This document shows, piece after piece, positions 43,946-54,707 of a stretch of DNA of 64,000 nucleotides. The notes below the pieces were generated by a model, which made no database searches, was not told the DNA's origin, and saw only the letters and a program-made list of their open reading frames with translations. The DNA is taken from positions 1,027,501 to 1,091,500 of the forward strand of contig JASPKZ010010238.1 in the NCBI GenBank assembly GCA_030220185.1, read 5' to 3'. This DNA is from Diploptera punctata (Eukaryota; Arthropoda; Insecta; Blattodea; Blaberidae). Position 1 is the first letter of the stretch. Every line of letters starts with the position of its first letter. The translations under genes were made by a program, and so were the position numbers.

Positions 43946-44328
43946 CAATATCATATTCGCCTAATTACAAAAATAAATACACATAGTGCAAAAAATAGTG
44001 TACAAGACTCATGTGGGCAACATATAACGGAGTCTCGGAAATTAAAAAAAAAAAAAAAAAAACTCGGCGCAAGCTCCTCGTTATTTTAAACTTTCCCTCA
44101 ATCCGTATCAAGCGTTTATCACACTCATATCGCAATATACTATTAAATAGTCGGATTTCCCTCCATCCCTAATAAGGTTTGATATTAATCTAGTATATAT
44201 TTCACTTATATTTGCTTTCATATCGATTTACTGGAATAAAATTTTCTTACTTGTAGTCCTCACAACTTCTTTGTTATGTATCATACCATTTGTTGCTTAT
44301 ATATTACAGATCTTCTATGCAAACTCTT
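43946..44328. other. Nothing recognised
   Basis: Includes a poly-A of 18 at 44045. No other feature. Confidence 0.4.
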
Positions 44329-44464
44329 AAGCGGTCCATACACGATCAATATATACTTCAATATATTGCACAATAATTGACATTGTACAATGATATTGAG
44401 CGTCTTTAGATCACAGTGAAAGATTGCGCAATATATTGAGTCAATCAAAAAACAATTTGATTTG

Positions 44465-44505
<41 letters not shown>

Positions 44506-45158
44506 GACAATCACGGATTAAGCCCATGTGGCTTGTTCCTGTCTCATAGATTCTCATTCAAAAGTTGTATCCATCTCTTCTTCGGTCTACCAACATTCCT
44601 GCGTCCATTTGGTTTATATTTAAGTATAATTTTGGGAATGCGATCATCTTCCATTCTTTGAACATGTTCTTTCCATTTTCTTTCTAGATTCTTTTATTCT
44701 ATCTAAGAGTTTAAAGATATTTAGCTCATTTCTAATATCTTCACTTCTTCTTTTATCTAGAAGTTTGCAACCAGTCACACTTCTCAGAAATCCCATTTCA
44801 GCTGCTTCTATGATCTTCTCTTCTCTTTTAGTTAAAACCCAAAATTCACTACCATACAATAGTAAGGGGGCTGCCACTACTTTATAAAATTTTAGTTTTA
44901 TCTGTTTTCTTGTGCTTTTAAGTATCCTTTTGATTGTTCAATCTAGTAAATATTGCGTCGTCTGTTGGCAATATTGTGCAATGCTAGTTCAGTTCTGTGT
45001 TAACAGTGTTGGAATAAACATGTTGACTGCACAGGTATCATCGGCGAACTAATTTATTGAGTAATAATATTACACCGTGTGGGTTGGCCAAGTAATACTA
45101 TTGTACAAAATATTGTGATATATATTGACATAAATATTGATCGTGTAGGGGCCGCTTT
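44329..45158 (+). mobile_element. W1: inverted-repeat DNA element with LINE-E inside
   Basis: Left terminus AAGCGGTCCATACACGATCA; right terminus TGATCGTGTAGGGGCCGCTT. The ~40-bp subterminal sequences (CAATATATTGCACAATA and its complement) are also inverted. LINE-E (44472-44940) interrupts it after TTGATTTGTATTGTTCA. Superfamily not assigned. Confidence 0.75.
44472..44940 (-). pseudogene. LINE-E 3' fragment (-) in W1
   Basis: An (ATC)n tail at 44474-44503, then GACAATCACGGATTAAGCCC. The minus frame 44644-44877 reads LLYGSEFWVLTKREEKIIEA, AEMGFLRSVTGCKLLDKRRS and EDIRNELNIFKL: the RTE-type C-terminal domain. Its last residues before the stop are shifted out of frame. Confidence 0.8.
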
Positions 45159-45508
45159 ACGTCAATATATTGCACAATATTCTTTACAATAGTATTACTT
45201 GGGCAACTCACATACGGTGCAATATTATTGCTCAATATATTAGTTCGTGGTGATAATTGTGCAGTCAAAATGTGGAATAATAAAAGACAGAACACAAAAC
45301 TGAACTAGTATTGCGCAATACTGCCAACAGACGAAACAATATTTACTAGATTGCACAATAAAAATCAAATTGCTTTTGATTGACCCAATATATTGCGCAA
45401 TCTTTCAATGTGATCTTCAGGGGCTCAATATTATTGTACAATTTCGATTATTGTGCAATATATTGACGTAAATATTGATCGTGTAGGGGCCGCTTAAAAG
45501 ATTGCTCA

Positions 45509-45549
<41 letters not shown>

Positions 45550-46012
45550 GCTTTATTTTACCTGGCAGAGTTAAGGCCTTAAGGCCTTGTCTGCCACTCA
45601 ACCAGGTTATAAAAATACAAAAAAATAGTCTTACATCTAAATTACAATATACATAAACGATTACATGTTATAAATACAATACAATTAATATTTATAATGT
45701 ATTTTGATTTACTCTAGATTTAACGAATTAATTATATAATATGTACAAGATATATTGAGTCAATCAAAAACAGTTTGATTTTTATTGTGCAATCTATTAA
45801 ATATTGCGTCATCTATTGGCAATATTGCGCAATACTATTTCAGTTCTGTGTTCTGTCTTCTTATTATTCCACATGTTGGCTGCACAAGTGTCATCCGCGA
45901 ACTAATTTATTGAGCAATAATATTGCACCGTGTGGGTTGGCCAAGCTATACTATTTTACCAAATAGGGTGCAATATATTGACGTAAAAATTGATCGTGTA
46001 GGGGCCGCTTTA
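45159..46012. mobile_element. W2 (inverted) and W3, each lacking one end; W3 holds a LINE-L 3' end
   Basis: W2 (45159-45497) is the reverse of W1's interior and ends TGATCGTGTAGGGGCCGCTT. W3 (45498-46012) has W1's orientation and the same right terminus. Each lacks its outer left terminus, so the three copies share junction termini. LINE-L (45508-45720) inside W3 shows (AAT)n then TTTATTTTACCTGGCAGAGT. Confidence 0.7.
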
Positions 46013-47455
46013 GAATGCACGGTGAAATTATATTAATCTGTATTTAACGATAAAATTTATTTGAACTAAACATATCTTCTTCTGCTACTTAAACATTTCT
46101 CATATTACCTTTTGATCATTTCCCTGGCATTTGATATGAAAACAGTATAAATTAAAGGAATATAGTCAATGTACGGAGTATTATTTACACAGTTTTATAT
46201 AACGTAAAATGAACGGTCATGTAGTCACATCGTTTGATTCAGAGTGTCTTTAGTTACAGAGCACTTTTATAGCCTTTGATCTTCTCGTCTTTCTCTTTAG
46301 CCAGAAGACGAATCAGAAAGTTAAGCTAAAAGCCCACCTGGTCACTGTGATAATGTGAAACCAAGGATACAATCTCATCCCCTTAATTCCATGGTAGAGA
46401 CTTATTTGCACAAACAACATTTTCATGATTAACATAACCTCTGGTATATCGTATTATAAAGGTAAGAAAATATTCCATTGCACGATATTAATCTAACATA
46501 CGAATATTTGTACAAAAGCGGTTACATGTTTCAGTTTTCCCATCAGATAAAAATAATTTTAACCTGTATCATTAAACTGCTTTCGAAATTGGTGTAATAT
46601 CTACGATTCTTAACAAGGACTCGAAGAGAAAGAAAAGTATGTAGCCATATAGTCGACTTTACCCCTGGGAATTTTCAAAGTATTCGTTCTATAAGAGACT
46701 GAACGAACGCTAGGACCAGTCTGAATATCAAAGAGCGAAAAATATTCCGTCGTCCAGAATCGAACCAAGGGACGTCCATACATTTTCAGACGCCTTCTCA
46801 TCTGAGCTAGATGTTACACTTTGAATGACCTAGATCTATATAATATACAACATAGATGTGGGTACTTCGCTATATATTTCCTTTGGGAGAAGAATTGTGA
46901 AAATCAAAACTTGATTGAATGAAAACTAAATTATAATTGTAAATTTATAATCGAAGTGTGAGTTTTGACGAAATTATAAACATTTAAATAAAATACGATA
47001 TTCCCTTAAGTTATAAAGAAAATTATGACGAATGTCAAAAAATGATCATTATTTTTTACAGATATAATTTATCGTGCAAAACTTGGTTTTACAATATTTC
47101 ATAACTTAATGCCTCACGTACACATGGTACAAGTGTGAAGATAGTCCCATCCGGTTCTTTCTGTGAGTGGTGTTTAAGTCGAGACATATTCTGTAAAAAT
47201 ATGTAAAAATATGAATCTTTAAATTCTACTTTCGTCTCAAAAAATCTTCAGCTGTAGCCTATGCAGTGGTTGAGAACGTCCATGGAGATTTTCTTCTCCC
47301 CCATAGGATATCTCGTAGATGGCATTAATTGTTTTGAAAAGGGAGACAATCAGTTTCAAAAGAAGGAGGACCCAGCCCTCCTTACTGCTTTTACGGAAGA
47401 AAATATCAAAATAGCTTTTGTTATAATGAGAGAGGATAAACGAGCAACCTTATGA
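46013..47455. other. Nothing recognised
   Basis: About 1.4 kb without a repeat copy, RNA gene or known coding motif. A 64-codon frame at 47261-47455 has no recognised relative. Confidence 0.4.
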
Positions 47456-48500
47456 ATAGAATAGATTTATTTAGCCTGGTGGAGTTAAGGCAATATGGCC
47501 CTCTCTTCCACTCACCAGGACAAACATATGTTACATATAAATACAAAAAAATACAATAATAGTCATACTAAACAATTAATTATCTGTCAAATTGAATAAT
47601 AATGAAAATAATGTCTAATAATACAATAGAATTAAATACAATTAAAATTAAATTAATGATAGAATGAATACAGAAAGGAATAACAGCTCGAATTACTACA
47701 CATAAAAGAAAAGAAAGAAAGAATACAAAGAAAGTAATAAACTATAATGAATTAATCAATCGCTTATTACACAAGGCATTAGCTAAATATATTAACAAAT
47801 CTTAAAATTATTTTTATTAAATAATGAAAACACAAATTATTATTTTTTTAAAAAGTAATATTAGCCCTCAGGGGTCCTCATCTAGGGGATATGTGGATGG
47901 CGACCACAAGGTGCCCAAGCTGTGCAAAACATTTCTTCCACTTACTTGTGTTTTGCACTCTTTTAACTTTACTATCTAACCTCTCTTGGTTAACTCTTGT
48001 TTTTTCGACCCCGACGCTATTAGGGCATCCGAGGGCTAGGGAGTCTTTCCTTTCTTCCATTTCTTCTTTCCTTTATTTTCTTTCCTTCTCCAGAAAAGCC
48101 TGACCAGAGGCTATAAGATGGTAGCCCATCACTGGTCTAGCCTTCCTTTGGCCAGCAACCAATCGAAGGGACTATTATTATGCTTTCAAGTCTTATACGA
48201 GAATTTCCCATACGGGAAAATTTTCTATAGGATCGTAACAGGCCTTGGCCTAATACTTGGAAGGAAGAAGAAGAAGAAAAAGTAATATTAGTGAGTTGTT
48301 TCTGTTAGTAATTTTATTTTCAATTTGTTTCTGAAAGATTGTAAAGTTTGGTAGTCTCTGACATAGGGTGGAAGGGAATTCCATGTTCTAGCAAGAAAAA
48401 TTGTAAAAGATTTCGAATAATAGGTAGTGTGATGAGGAGGGATATAAAGGACACTGTGCTCAAGGGATCGGGTATCTAATTTATGTGTAACAGAGGGTCA
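47456..48500 (-). mobile_element. LINE-L 3' region (-), split by a SINE-like retroposon
   Basis: It starts ATAGATTTATTTAGCCTGGT, GGAGTTAAGGCAATATGGCC, as in the other LINE-L ends. It resumes after 48291 with ATAGGGTGGAAGGGAATTCC. No intact coding frame remains. Confidence 0.6.
47865..48276 (+). mobile_element. Retroposon with (GAA)n tail and 15-bp TSD
   Basis: 412 bp from CCCTCAGGGGTCCTCATCTA to GGAAGGAAGAAGAAGAAGAA. TSD AAAAAGTAATATTAG at 47850-47864 and 48277-48291. Its last ~35 bp (GGCCTTGGCCTAATACTTGG) resemble the end of the LINE fragment at 54056-54230. There is no tRNA-like head, so it is either a non-tRNA SINE or a LINE leader with an internal deletion. Confidence 0.75.
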
Positions 48501-48635
48501 TGCAAAATTCAAAGTGAAATTCGTCTCCCACCCTCCCCATAGTTCGGATTTAGCTCCATAAGATTTTTTAATTCTTGCAAAAACCAAAGTAAAGTATGTC
48601 CCTCACTTCGTATAGTCTGGATTTGGGTCGGTATA

Positions 48636-49059
48636 TCTATTATCTAACCTGAAAAGCTAGCAAAATAAATAGGTTGCGTGAGTCAAATGAAGTACATTTA
48701 GAACAATTCGGTAACATCAGGCGGGAAACCGCTAGGTTATTTAAGATGAAAAAGGGAGAATATTGGAGATACATGGTTAATGATCTTGAAATTGCTGCAA
48801 AAAATATAAAGATCAGAGAATTATATCAGTGAATTAGGATAGAGAAATACGAGCTTCAGACAGGATAAAACATAATTATGAATGAAAAATAGGGATATGA
48901 TTGCGAATGCCAGGAATGTATCAAATATATGGAAAAATTACTTTAAGCAGCTATTGAATGTACAAGCAGAACATGCTATTGAATAACATTATTTACAGAC
49001 AGCAGAAATATTATACACAAAACCAAGTGCATTAGAGTCGAAATGGCGATAGAAAATTA
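48636..49059 (+). pseudogene. LINE-A internal fragment (endonuclease-RT linker)
   Basis: Aligns with 37670-38095 of the long copy: AAAGCTAGCAAAA, AACAATTCGGTAACATCAGG, CAGACAGCAGAAAT and ACCAAGTGCATTAGAG. Many stops. It ends exactly where the reversed LINE-A at 49060 starts. Confidence 0.75.
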
Positions 49060-49861
49060 ACTTACTTACTCACTGGCACTTTCGATAGGTTCATGGCCGC
49101 GCGGACACAAGCTCTCCATACATCCCTATCCTGCGCTAATGCTTTCCAAACATTCACTGTATAATCTACCTCCCTCAAATCATAGTTAATGTTATTCTCC
49201 CACCTCATTCTTGGTCTACCAACTGGGCGTTTTCCCTCTGGCTTTCCTACAAGAAGCTTCCATGCAAGTCTTTCATTCCCCATATGTGCAACATGTCCTG
49301 CCCATCGCAGTCTACGAGACTTAACTGTTCTTATTATATCTGGCTTCCTATAAAGACCATGTAAAAGTGATCCCACAACAGGCCCGGAGGCCCTTGGGGT
49401 AGTAGGAGGTTAAGGCTCCCACTTTTTCTAGACAATCTGCACTTTGTGTCAGCCGGGTTGTCAGCCCTGCGTGACGGCCGCCTTTACCCCAGAACAAGCG
49501 TCTGGTACTCATTTCCGTTAGAGGCTGAGTCGACCCCAGAGCCATAGTGCCGCCAGAGGGTTTGGGTCAGTTTTAAAAATCCTGACCCCAACGGGACTTG
49601 AACCCTCGACCCTCCGGCTTGTAGCTCAGTGCCTTAACCACTACGCTACGGCCTGCCCCCATAAAGACCATGTAGTTCATTGTTATGTAGTCTTCTCCAT
49701 TCACCTGTTTGTTCATCTGTCTTTGGTCCAAAAATTTTCCTAAGTATTTTATTCTCAAATACTTGTAATCTCCTTTCCTCCCTTAAAGTAAGAGTCCATG
49801 TTTCGCACCCATATAATATAACTGGTAGAATAATAGTTTTATATATTTTCAGTTTAACAAT
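49060..49861 (-). pseudogene. LINE-A 3' fragment (-) with SINE-A inside
   Basis: Tail CTTACTTACTCACTGGC, then the C-terminal domain (104-codon minus frame 49062-49376 with WAGHVAHMGNERLAW). SINE-A interrupts at 49364-49661, and LYGCETWTL follows (49646-49864). Without the SINE the two parts join in order. Confidence 0.88.
49364..49661 (-). mobile_element. SINE-A, copy 4 (-)
   Basis: TSD ATAAAGACCATGTA (49350-49363 and 49662-49675), 14 bp, perfect. Complete head with B box GGTTCAAGTCC, but the A-box region carries TGAGCTAC changes. Confidence 0.93.
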
Positions 49862-50640
49862 CAAGAGTCACTAGGTTCAACTTTTATATTTATTTGTAGC
49901 AACTGTGGACCAGTAATAGGTACCTGCATCTGTCATACCAGAGCTGCATCAAATAATTCCGCGATGTTAAATTACAATTCTCGGAACATACTTGAAATGT
50001 TGATACGATCGCAGTTTCAGTTAAATTGCTAATCTATACAGTTATATGGTAGGTCAGCAGTAAATCTATTAGCAGAACGAGGAAGCGTAACAATAGAAAG
50101 CGGAGATAATACTCAATTCTAGGTTACTCCTTTCCGACCATTCGCAGTCTAAACTCTATTGTAATGTAGAGTATCATAGTTTGCAAGTTTGCGAACAGAG
50201 GCATGTTTCAATACATACGTGAAGTTATAACAATTGTTTGAAAATGGGATGGAAGTAGGGGCGTCGTTTTGAGGCCAGGACTGGAGGGTGAGATGAGGTA
50301 ACTCGAAATAAACATTGTAATCCACTGCAACAAGTATTTGTGTGGTCCGCCAGGCAGAAACCTCACCTTGAAATGTTCCCTGTAATTTCTAATGGCCGAA
50401 AGTACAGTCATTTCGGTTTACATTGTATCAGAAACGTAAAATTACAGTTAAGTTTATTGTAGCAATTTGAAGGAAAATTGTTTGCATCTCATATAGGCTT
50501 AGTGTGTACTATTCTCAAGAGGACCGATTCTAGTCTTGCAATCGTTTACAAAACCCTTAGGATTACTGTATAATATAGGATCTTAATGAAATTCTAACAC
50601 CTATCGTGGAGTTACTTCATTAATGTAAAAATCTTGATTA
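49862..50640. other. Nothing recognised
   Basis: No repeat copy or coding motif seen. Confidence 0.4.
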
Positions 50641-50916
50641 TTACAAAGAGCATTTTACACGCTTTATATTAGCTTGACCTGTATCTGTCTATATATGTAA
50701 CGGAATTTTTCAACACGATTTTCACCCACTTAAAAACATTGGATCGACTTGAAACTTTGTATACTTGTAAAGGACCAACGACAATACAATAATTTCTTAA
50801 ACTCTTTCTCAGATCCTGGCCAGGGTCATCAGGACATCAAAAAAATAAAGACAGGTATAATAGGTTGCGGACAGATCGAATATTTAGTCCATCGATGTAA
50901 GACATTGATATTATAC

Positions 50917-51362
50917 CCTCTGGTAGCTCTGTTGGTAGAGCGGTGGACTGTAGTGGTACATTCCGATTTCCGATTGAGGGTCTTTCCACTTCTCAGCGGT
51001 TGCCCTTTTACCAGCCGGCTGCTGGCCCTTCACATCCACATGTATCAATCACAGAGGTAGATGATCAACAGCCAGTGTAGGGGTGACATGTGGTTAGCAT
51101 GTCGAGTCCCCCAGCCGTTATAGCTGGTTCCTCAACCTGGAGCCGCTACTTATTGTAGCTACCCAATTGCCTCACGATGCTGGATGGGCACCGGTCCCAT
51201 ACTGGCCGAAATACCATGAGAAAATTTCTTCCCCCATGGAGACTCGAACCAGCGCAAGTCCCGTAGCTCTGCGCCAAGGCTTCCTACGTTAACCGCTCGG
51301 CTATGGCGCGGGACATAATTTCAGTAATCTATAGGTCGCTGGTTCAAATCCGGCCGAGAGGA
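50917..51362 (+). tRNA. tRNA-Tyr(GTA)-like gene whose intron holds a SINE-B
   Basis: The 5' half is CCTCTGGTAGCTCTGTTGGT, AGAGCGGTGGACTGTAG (anticodon GTA). The 3' half at 51321-51362 has ATAGGTCGCTGGTTCAAATC and CGGCCGAGAGGA. Acceptor CCTCTGG pairs with CGAGAGG at 6 of 7 positions; D, anticodon and T arms fit tRNA-Tyr. The intron (TGGTACATAATTTCAGTA when restored by eye) is interrupted by ~350 bp of SINE-B, so a functional product is unlikely. A T5 follows at 51365-51369. Confidence 0.75.
50962..51312 (-). mobile_element. SINE-B in tRNA-Tyr intron
   Basis: Full-length reversed copy: (CCGATT)n tail at the left, B box GGTTCGAGTCT (reverse) and head CCCGCGCCATAGCCGAGCGG. The duplication ACAT (50958-50961 and 51313-51316) is the only TSD visible. 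Confidence 0.88.
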
Positions 51363-52019
51363 TATTTTTAGAAGAGTATTACTTTTAGCTCATACTACAA
51401 TAGTATCGAATTTAAAGATATTTACATTTTTATCTTATTCTGTAAAATATGAATGACAATTTTTTAAACTTACCACATTGTAATTTATCCAAAAAATATG
51501 AGAAGGATACGATTAACTGTAAATATTTATCTACATTAAAATATTCAAAAATATTATAATAATGTTAGATAATAATAATAAAAAAATATATAATTATATT
51601 CGTGCCTAGACACTAAAAATATCGTAAGCAATCAAATTTTCATGGGATTCTGGTTTTTGACAATCAATTAAACTAAAAAAATAAACAATAGTTAAAAAAA
51701 CTAAAAAAACACGCTTTATTAGAAAACCGAACTAAAAAATGAAAAATAATTTTAATTTCCAACACGCTTGCCATAAAATAAAAGTGGTCAACAAAAAATC
51801 ATCTCCAATACATCTAGAATAAAACTAGAGTATCTACATAAAAAATAATTTTACCATTAAAATCTTGGGGTTCTTTTTATGGTTTTTACGTTTTCTTCTT
51901 AGAGACTTTACTTTTACCAATATCTGTTTATTATCAAATATATTAATTGATATAGAACACCCCACATAGATGCCTACTCTTCCAGTCATTGGAACATTTT
52001 TAGTTGTTATCTTATGGTA

Positions 52020-52791
52020 CTTCCTCTTACTTACTTAATCACTGGCACTATCGAACCCATAGGTTCATGGCCCCGCGGACTTAAATTCTCCATACATCCC
52101 CATCCTGAGCGAACGGTTCCCAATCATTCCCTGTATAATCTACTTCCCTAAATTCACGGTTAATGTTATTCTCCCACCTCAGTCTTGATATACGAACTGG
52201 GCATACTCCTACAAGAATCTTCCTTGCACCTCTTTCATTCCCCATTCGTGCCACATGTCCTGTCTATCGCCAATGAGACTAAACTGTTCTTATTTTATCT
52301 GGTATCCTATAAAGACCATGTAGTACTGTTTTGTGGTCTTCTTCATTAATCTGTCTGTTCATCTCTCTTTGGTCCAAAAATTTTCCTCCGATTGAGGGTC
52401 CTTCCACTTTTCCAGCGGTTGCCCTTTTACCAGCCGGCTCCTGGCCCTTCACATCCACATGTGTCAATCACAGAGGTAGACGATCAACAGCCAGTGTAGG
52501 GGTGACATGTGGTTAGCATGTCGAGTCCCCCAGCCGTTATAGCTGGTTCCTCAACCTGGAGCCGCTACTTATTGTAGCTACCCAATTGCCTCACGATGCT
52601 GGGTGGGCACCGGTCCCATACTGGCCGAAATACCATGAGAAAATGTCTTCCCTCATGGAGACTCGAACCAGCGCAAGTCCCGTAGCTCTGCGCCAAGGCT
52701 TCCTACCTTAACTTAAGAACTTTATTCTTTAAATACTCATAATCTCCTTTCCTCCCTTCAAGTAAGAGTCCATGTTTCGCATCCATATGTG
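52020..52791 (-). pseudogene. LINE-A 3' fragment (-) with truncated SINE-B inside
   Basis: TSD ATCTTATGGTA (52009-52019 and 52792-52802). More diverged than other copies, with small deletions near 52200. SINE-B at 52387-52714 lacks its first ~25 bp (the A box). Confidence 0.88.
52387..52714 (-). mobile_element. SINE-B, 5'-truncated, in LINE-A
   Basis: It begins at CCGATTGAGGGTCC and stops at TTCCTACCTTAAC, before CGCTCGGCTACGGCGCGGG seen in other copies. Five-prime truncation is expected when reverse transcription stops early. Confidence 0.85.
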
Positions 52792-52964
52792 ATCTTATGG
52801 TAGAGCTATTAATTATAGCTTGCCATATATTTTAAAATGGGTCTACTTCGAATAATATTTTGAATCCAACTAAATTATTTAATAATAAACTGTTAAATTC
52901 TCAAGTTGATCTGAATGAATCGCCATTGTTAAATTATAAAAATTAAATAAACGATTGTTGTATT

Positions 52965-53345
52965 GTTCAAAATTAAAATATATAATAATGGAATATTCAC
53001 CTGAAAGATCCGTCTCCTCAACTTGATTAATTATTTAACTGTAGCGCTTTCGGGACTTGTCCCATCATCGGCAGGATTCAAAACTGGTGTTTCACTCTAC
53101 CAGATCTTCAGTGAACTTTATTCTCAAATACTCATTATCGGCGGATTCAAAACTGGTGTTTCACTGAAGATCTGGTAGAGTGAAACACCAGTTTTGAATC
53201 CTGCCGATGATGGGACAAGTCCCGAAAGCGCTACAGTTAAATAATTAATCAAGTTGAGGAGACGGACCTTTCAGGTGAATATTCCATAATTTTATATTTT
53301 AATTTTGAATAATACCTCAACGGAACACATCATGAATCTTATAAA
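52965..53345. repeat. Penelope-like element end, palindromic
   Basis: The left arm (about 52970-53095) reads CACCTGAAAGATCCGTCTCC, TGTAGCGCTTTCGGGACTTG and TCAAAACTGGTGTTTCACTC. The right arm (about 53140-53290) is its near-perfect reverse complement, separated by ~45 bp that include a LINE-A-like ACTTTATTCTCAAATACTC. The arms encode the end of the PLE protein (ADDGTSPESATVK). Confidence 0.85.
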
Positions 53346-53510
53346 AGTTGTTGTATTGTTGCTTAGATCAGTTGATACGTACTGTAATAACACAATTCAT
53401 AATTTAACATGTCTGAAGAAGGTACAGTGTACCGAAACAGCTGTCACTGAATTATATCTTAATAAATATGAAAATAAAATAAAACTAAGTTTTATTTTTA
53501 TTTAATTAAT
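53346..53510 (+). ncRNA. Hammerhead-ribozyme-like motif in PLE-associated terminal sequence
   Basis: CTGAAGA (53413-53419) fits the hammerhead CUGANGA box. Stem II is GGTAC / GTACC with an AGT loop (53421-53433), followed by GAAA (53434-53437). A minimal stem III (ACA, GC loop, TGT) leads to GTC at 53443-53445, a permitted cleavage triplet. Stem I pairing is weak (two pairs directly adjacent). Penelope-like elements are known to carry minimal hammerheads. A related but mutated copy is at 63725-63815 (-). Confidence 0.5.
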
Positions 53511-53564
53511 GGATTACAGCAATGGCGACCATGGATGAAAGTTCAATTCCCTAAATTTTGAGGT

Positions 53565-53740
53565 TGCCAACCTGAACAATTATACTATAATATTACATAT
53601 TGCCTACCTCGTGCGGGAAGTAAAATCACTGTCTTTTTATGTATACTACGTACAATGTATATAGAAAGATATACCCATAAGATAGTATTAATATGCATTA
53701 TATGAAACAAATCACTGCATTTTACATGAATTGAACTTTA
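53565..53740 (+). repeat. Q repeat, copy 2
   Basis: Shares GGTTGCCAACCT, ATAATATTACATATT and GAAACAAATCACTGCATTT in order with 34350-34560. Confidence 0.6.
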
Positions 53741-53763
53741 TTTGAAACAATATAAAACAATAA

Positions 53764-54035
53764 AAGTCCCGCGCCGTAGCCGAGCGGTTAAGTATGGGAC
53801 CGGTGCCCACCCAGCATCGTGAGGCAATTGGGTAGCTACAATAAGTAGCGGCTCCAGGTTGAGGAACCAGCTATAACGGCTGGGGGACTCGACATGCTGA
53901 CCACATGTCACCCCTACACTGGCTGTTGTAAATCTACCTCTGTGATTGACACATGTGGATGTGAAGGGCCAGCAGCCGGCTGGTAGAAGGGCAACCGCTG
54001 GAAAGTGGAAGGACCCTCAATCGGAATCGGATTAT
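53764..54035 (+). mobile_element. SINE-B (+), with A-box-to-B-box deletion
   Basis: The head GTCCCGCGCCGTAGCCGAGCGG is followed after GTTAAG directly by TATGGGACCGGTGCCCACCC. About 100 bp containing the B box are missing. The tail shows AATCGG repeats. Confidence 0.88.
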
Positions 54036-54055
54036 TTAATGCATAAACCTATGTA

Positions 54056-54230
54056 ACCTCCAAGTAGACCTATATAGAAACAATTGGCAGCGCATGGTTC
54101 GTCACAGGATACCAAAACAAATTCTTCACTACATTCCTCGAGGCAGAAGATCTGTGGGTCGATCTTTTCGGAGATGGCGGGAGACCGTAAAGGGCCACTG
54201 GGCCTAATATTTGAAAGGCAGATGATGATG
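54056..54230 (+). pseudogene. Short LINE 3' fragment with (GAT)n tail
   Basis: TSD ATAAACCTATGTA (54043-54055 and 54231-54243). One plus frame reads RMVRHRIPKQILHYIPRGRR and SVGRSFRRWRE, an RTE-type ORF2 end. Only 175 bp were inserted. Confidence 0.85.
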
Positions 54231-54383
54231 ATAAACCTATGTATGTTGGTTTTAACATATTTTCTTCGTTCACTTTTTGAAAGAGCCTCACATTTGTTGT
54301 GAAATTAAGACAAACTTTTTTAAAGTTCTGTTTAAGAATTTGTATTGAATTTATAGTGAGTAAATAGGTTAATACCGTTTAAA

Positions 54384-54707
54384 GTGCACGTGTTTGTTAG
54401 ATTTACGCCGTTGAAACAGGATCCGGACGTTAGTGGCGGTGCGAAACTGAATTTATTAATGTGTTACCTGTACGTTTCCGGCCCCAACACAGGAAAAGAA
54501 GAATATCGAGATTCATGGTGGTTTCCTACTCTTGCCCCCTTGGGAAGAAGAGGGAAGAGCAACCCCCATTCTCTAGGGGAACAGAATTACCGAACTTGCT
54601 CCAACTGCCCGCTCCAGAGCTCTAAACAACAAGCAGCAAATTCTCATATTAATTTCCTCACATATATTACTTACAACTATAGCAATTATTATAAAATTAT
54701 ATGCTGA
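54384..54707 (+). other. 107-codon ORF, unassigned
   Basis: A frame with moderately balanced composition (MHVFVRFTPLKQDPDVSGG at the start, CSNCPLQSS later). I recognise no domain, and no second copy is in the window. It could be chance, an unrecognised repeat or a host exon. No clear splice or promoter context. Confidence 0.2.

Larger units (their letters stand above)
50641..51960 (+). repeat. R repeat, copy 2
   Basis: Same order as 29541-30296, with a SINE-B in the tRNA-Tyr intron and a private 245-bp insertion at about 51378-51622. It keeps the 5' half of the tRNA that copy 1 lost. Confidence 0.8.
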
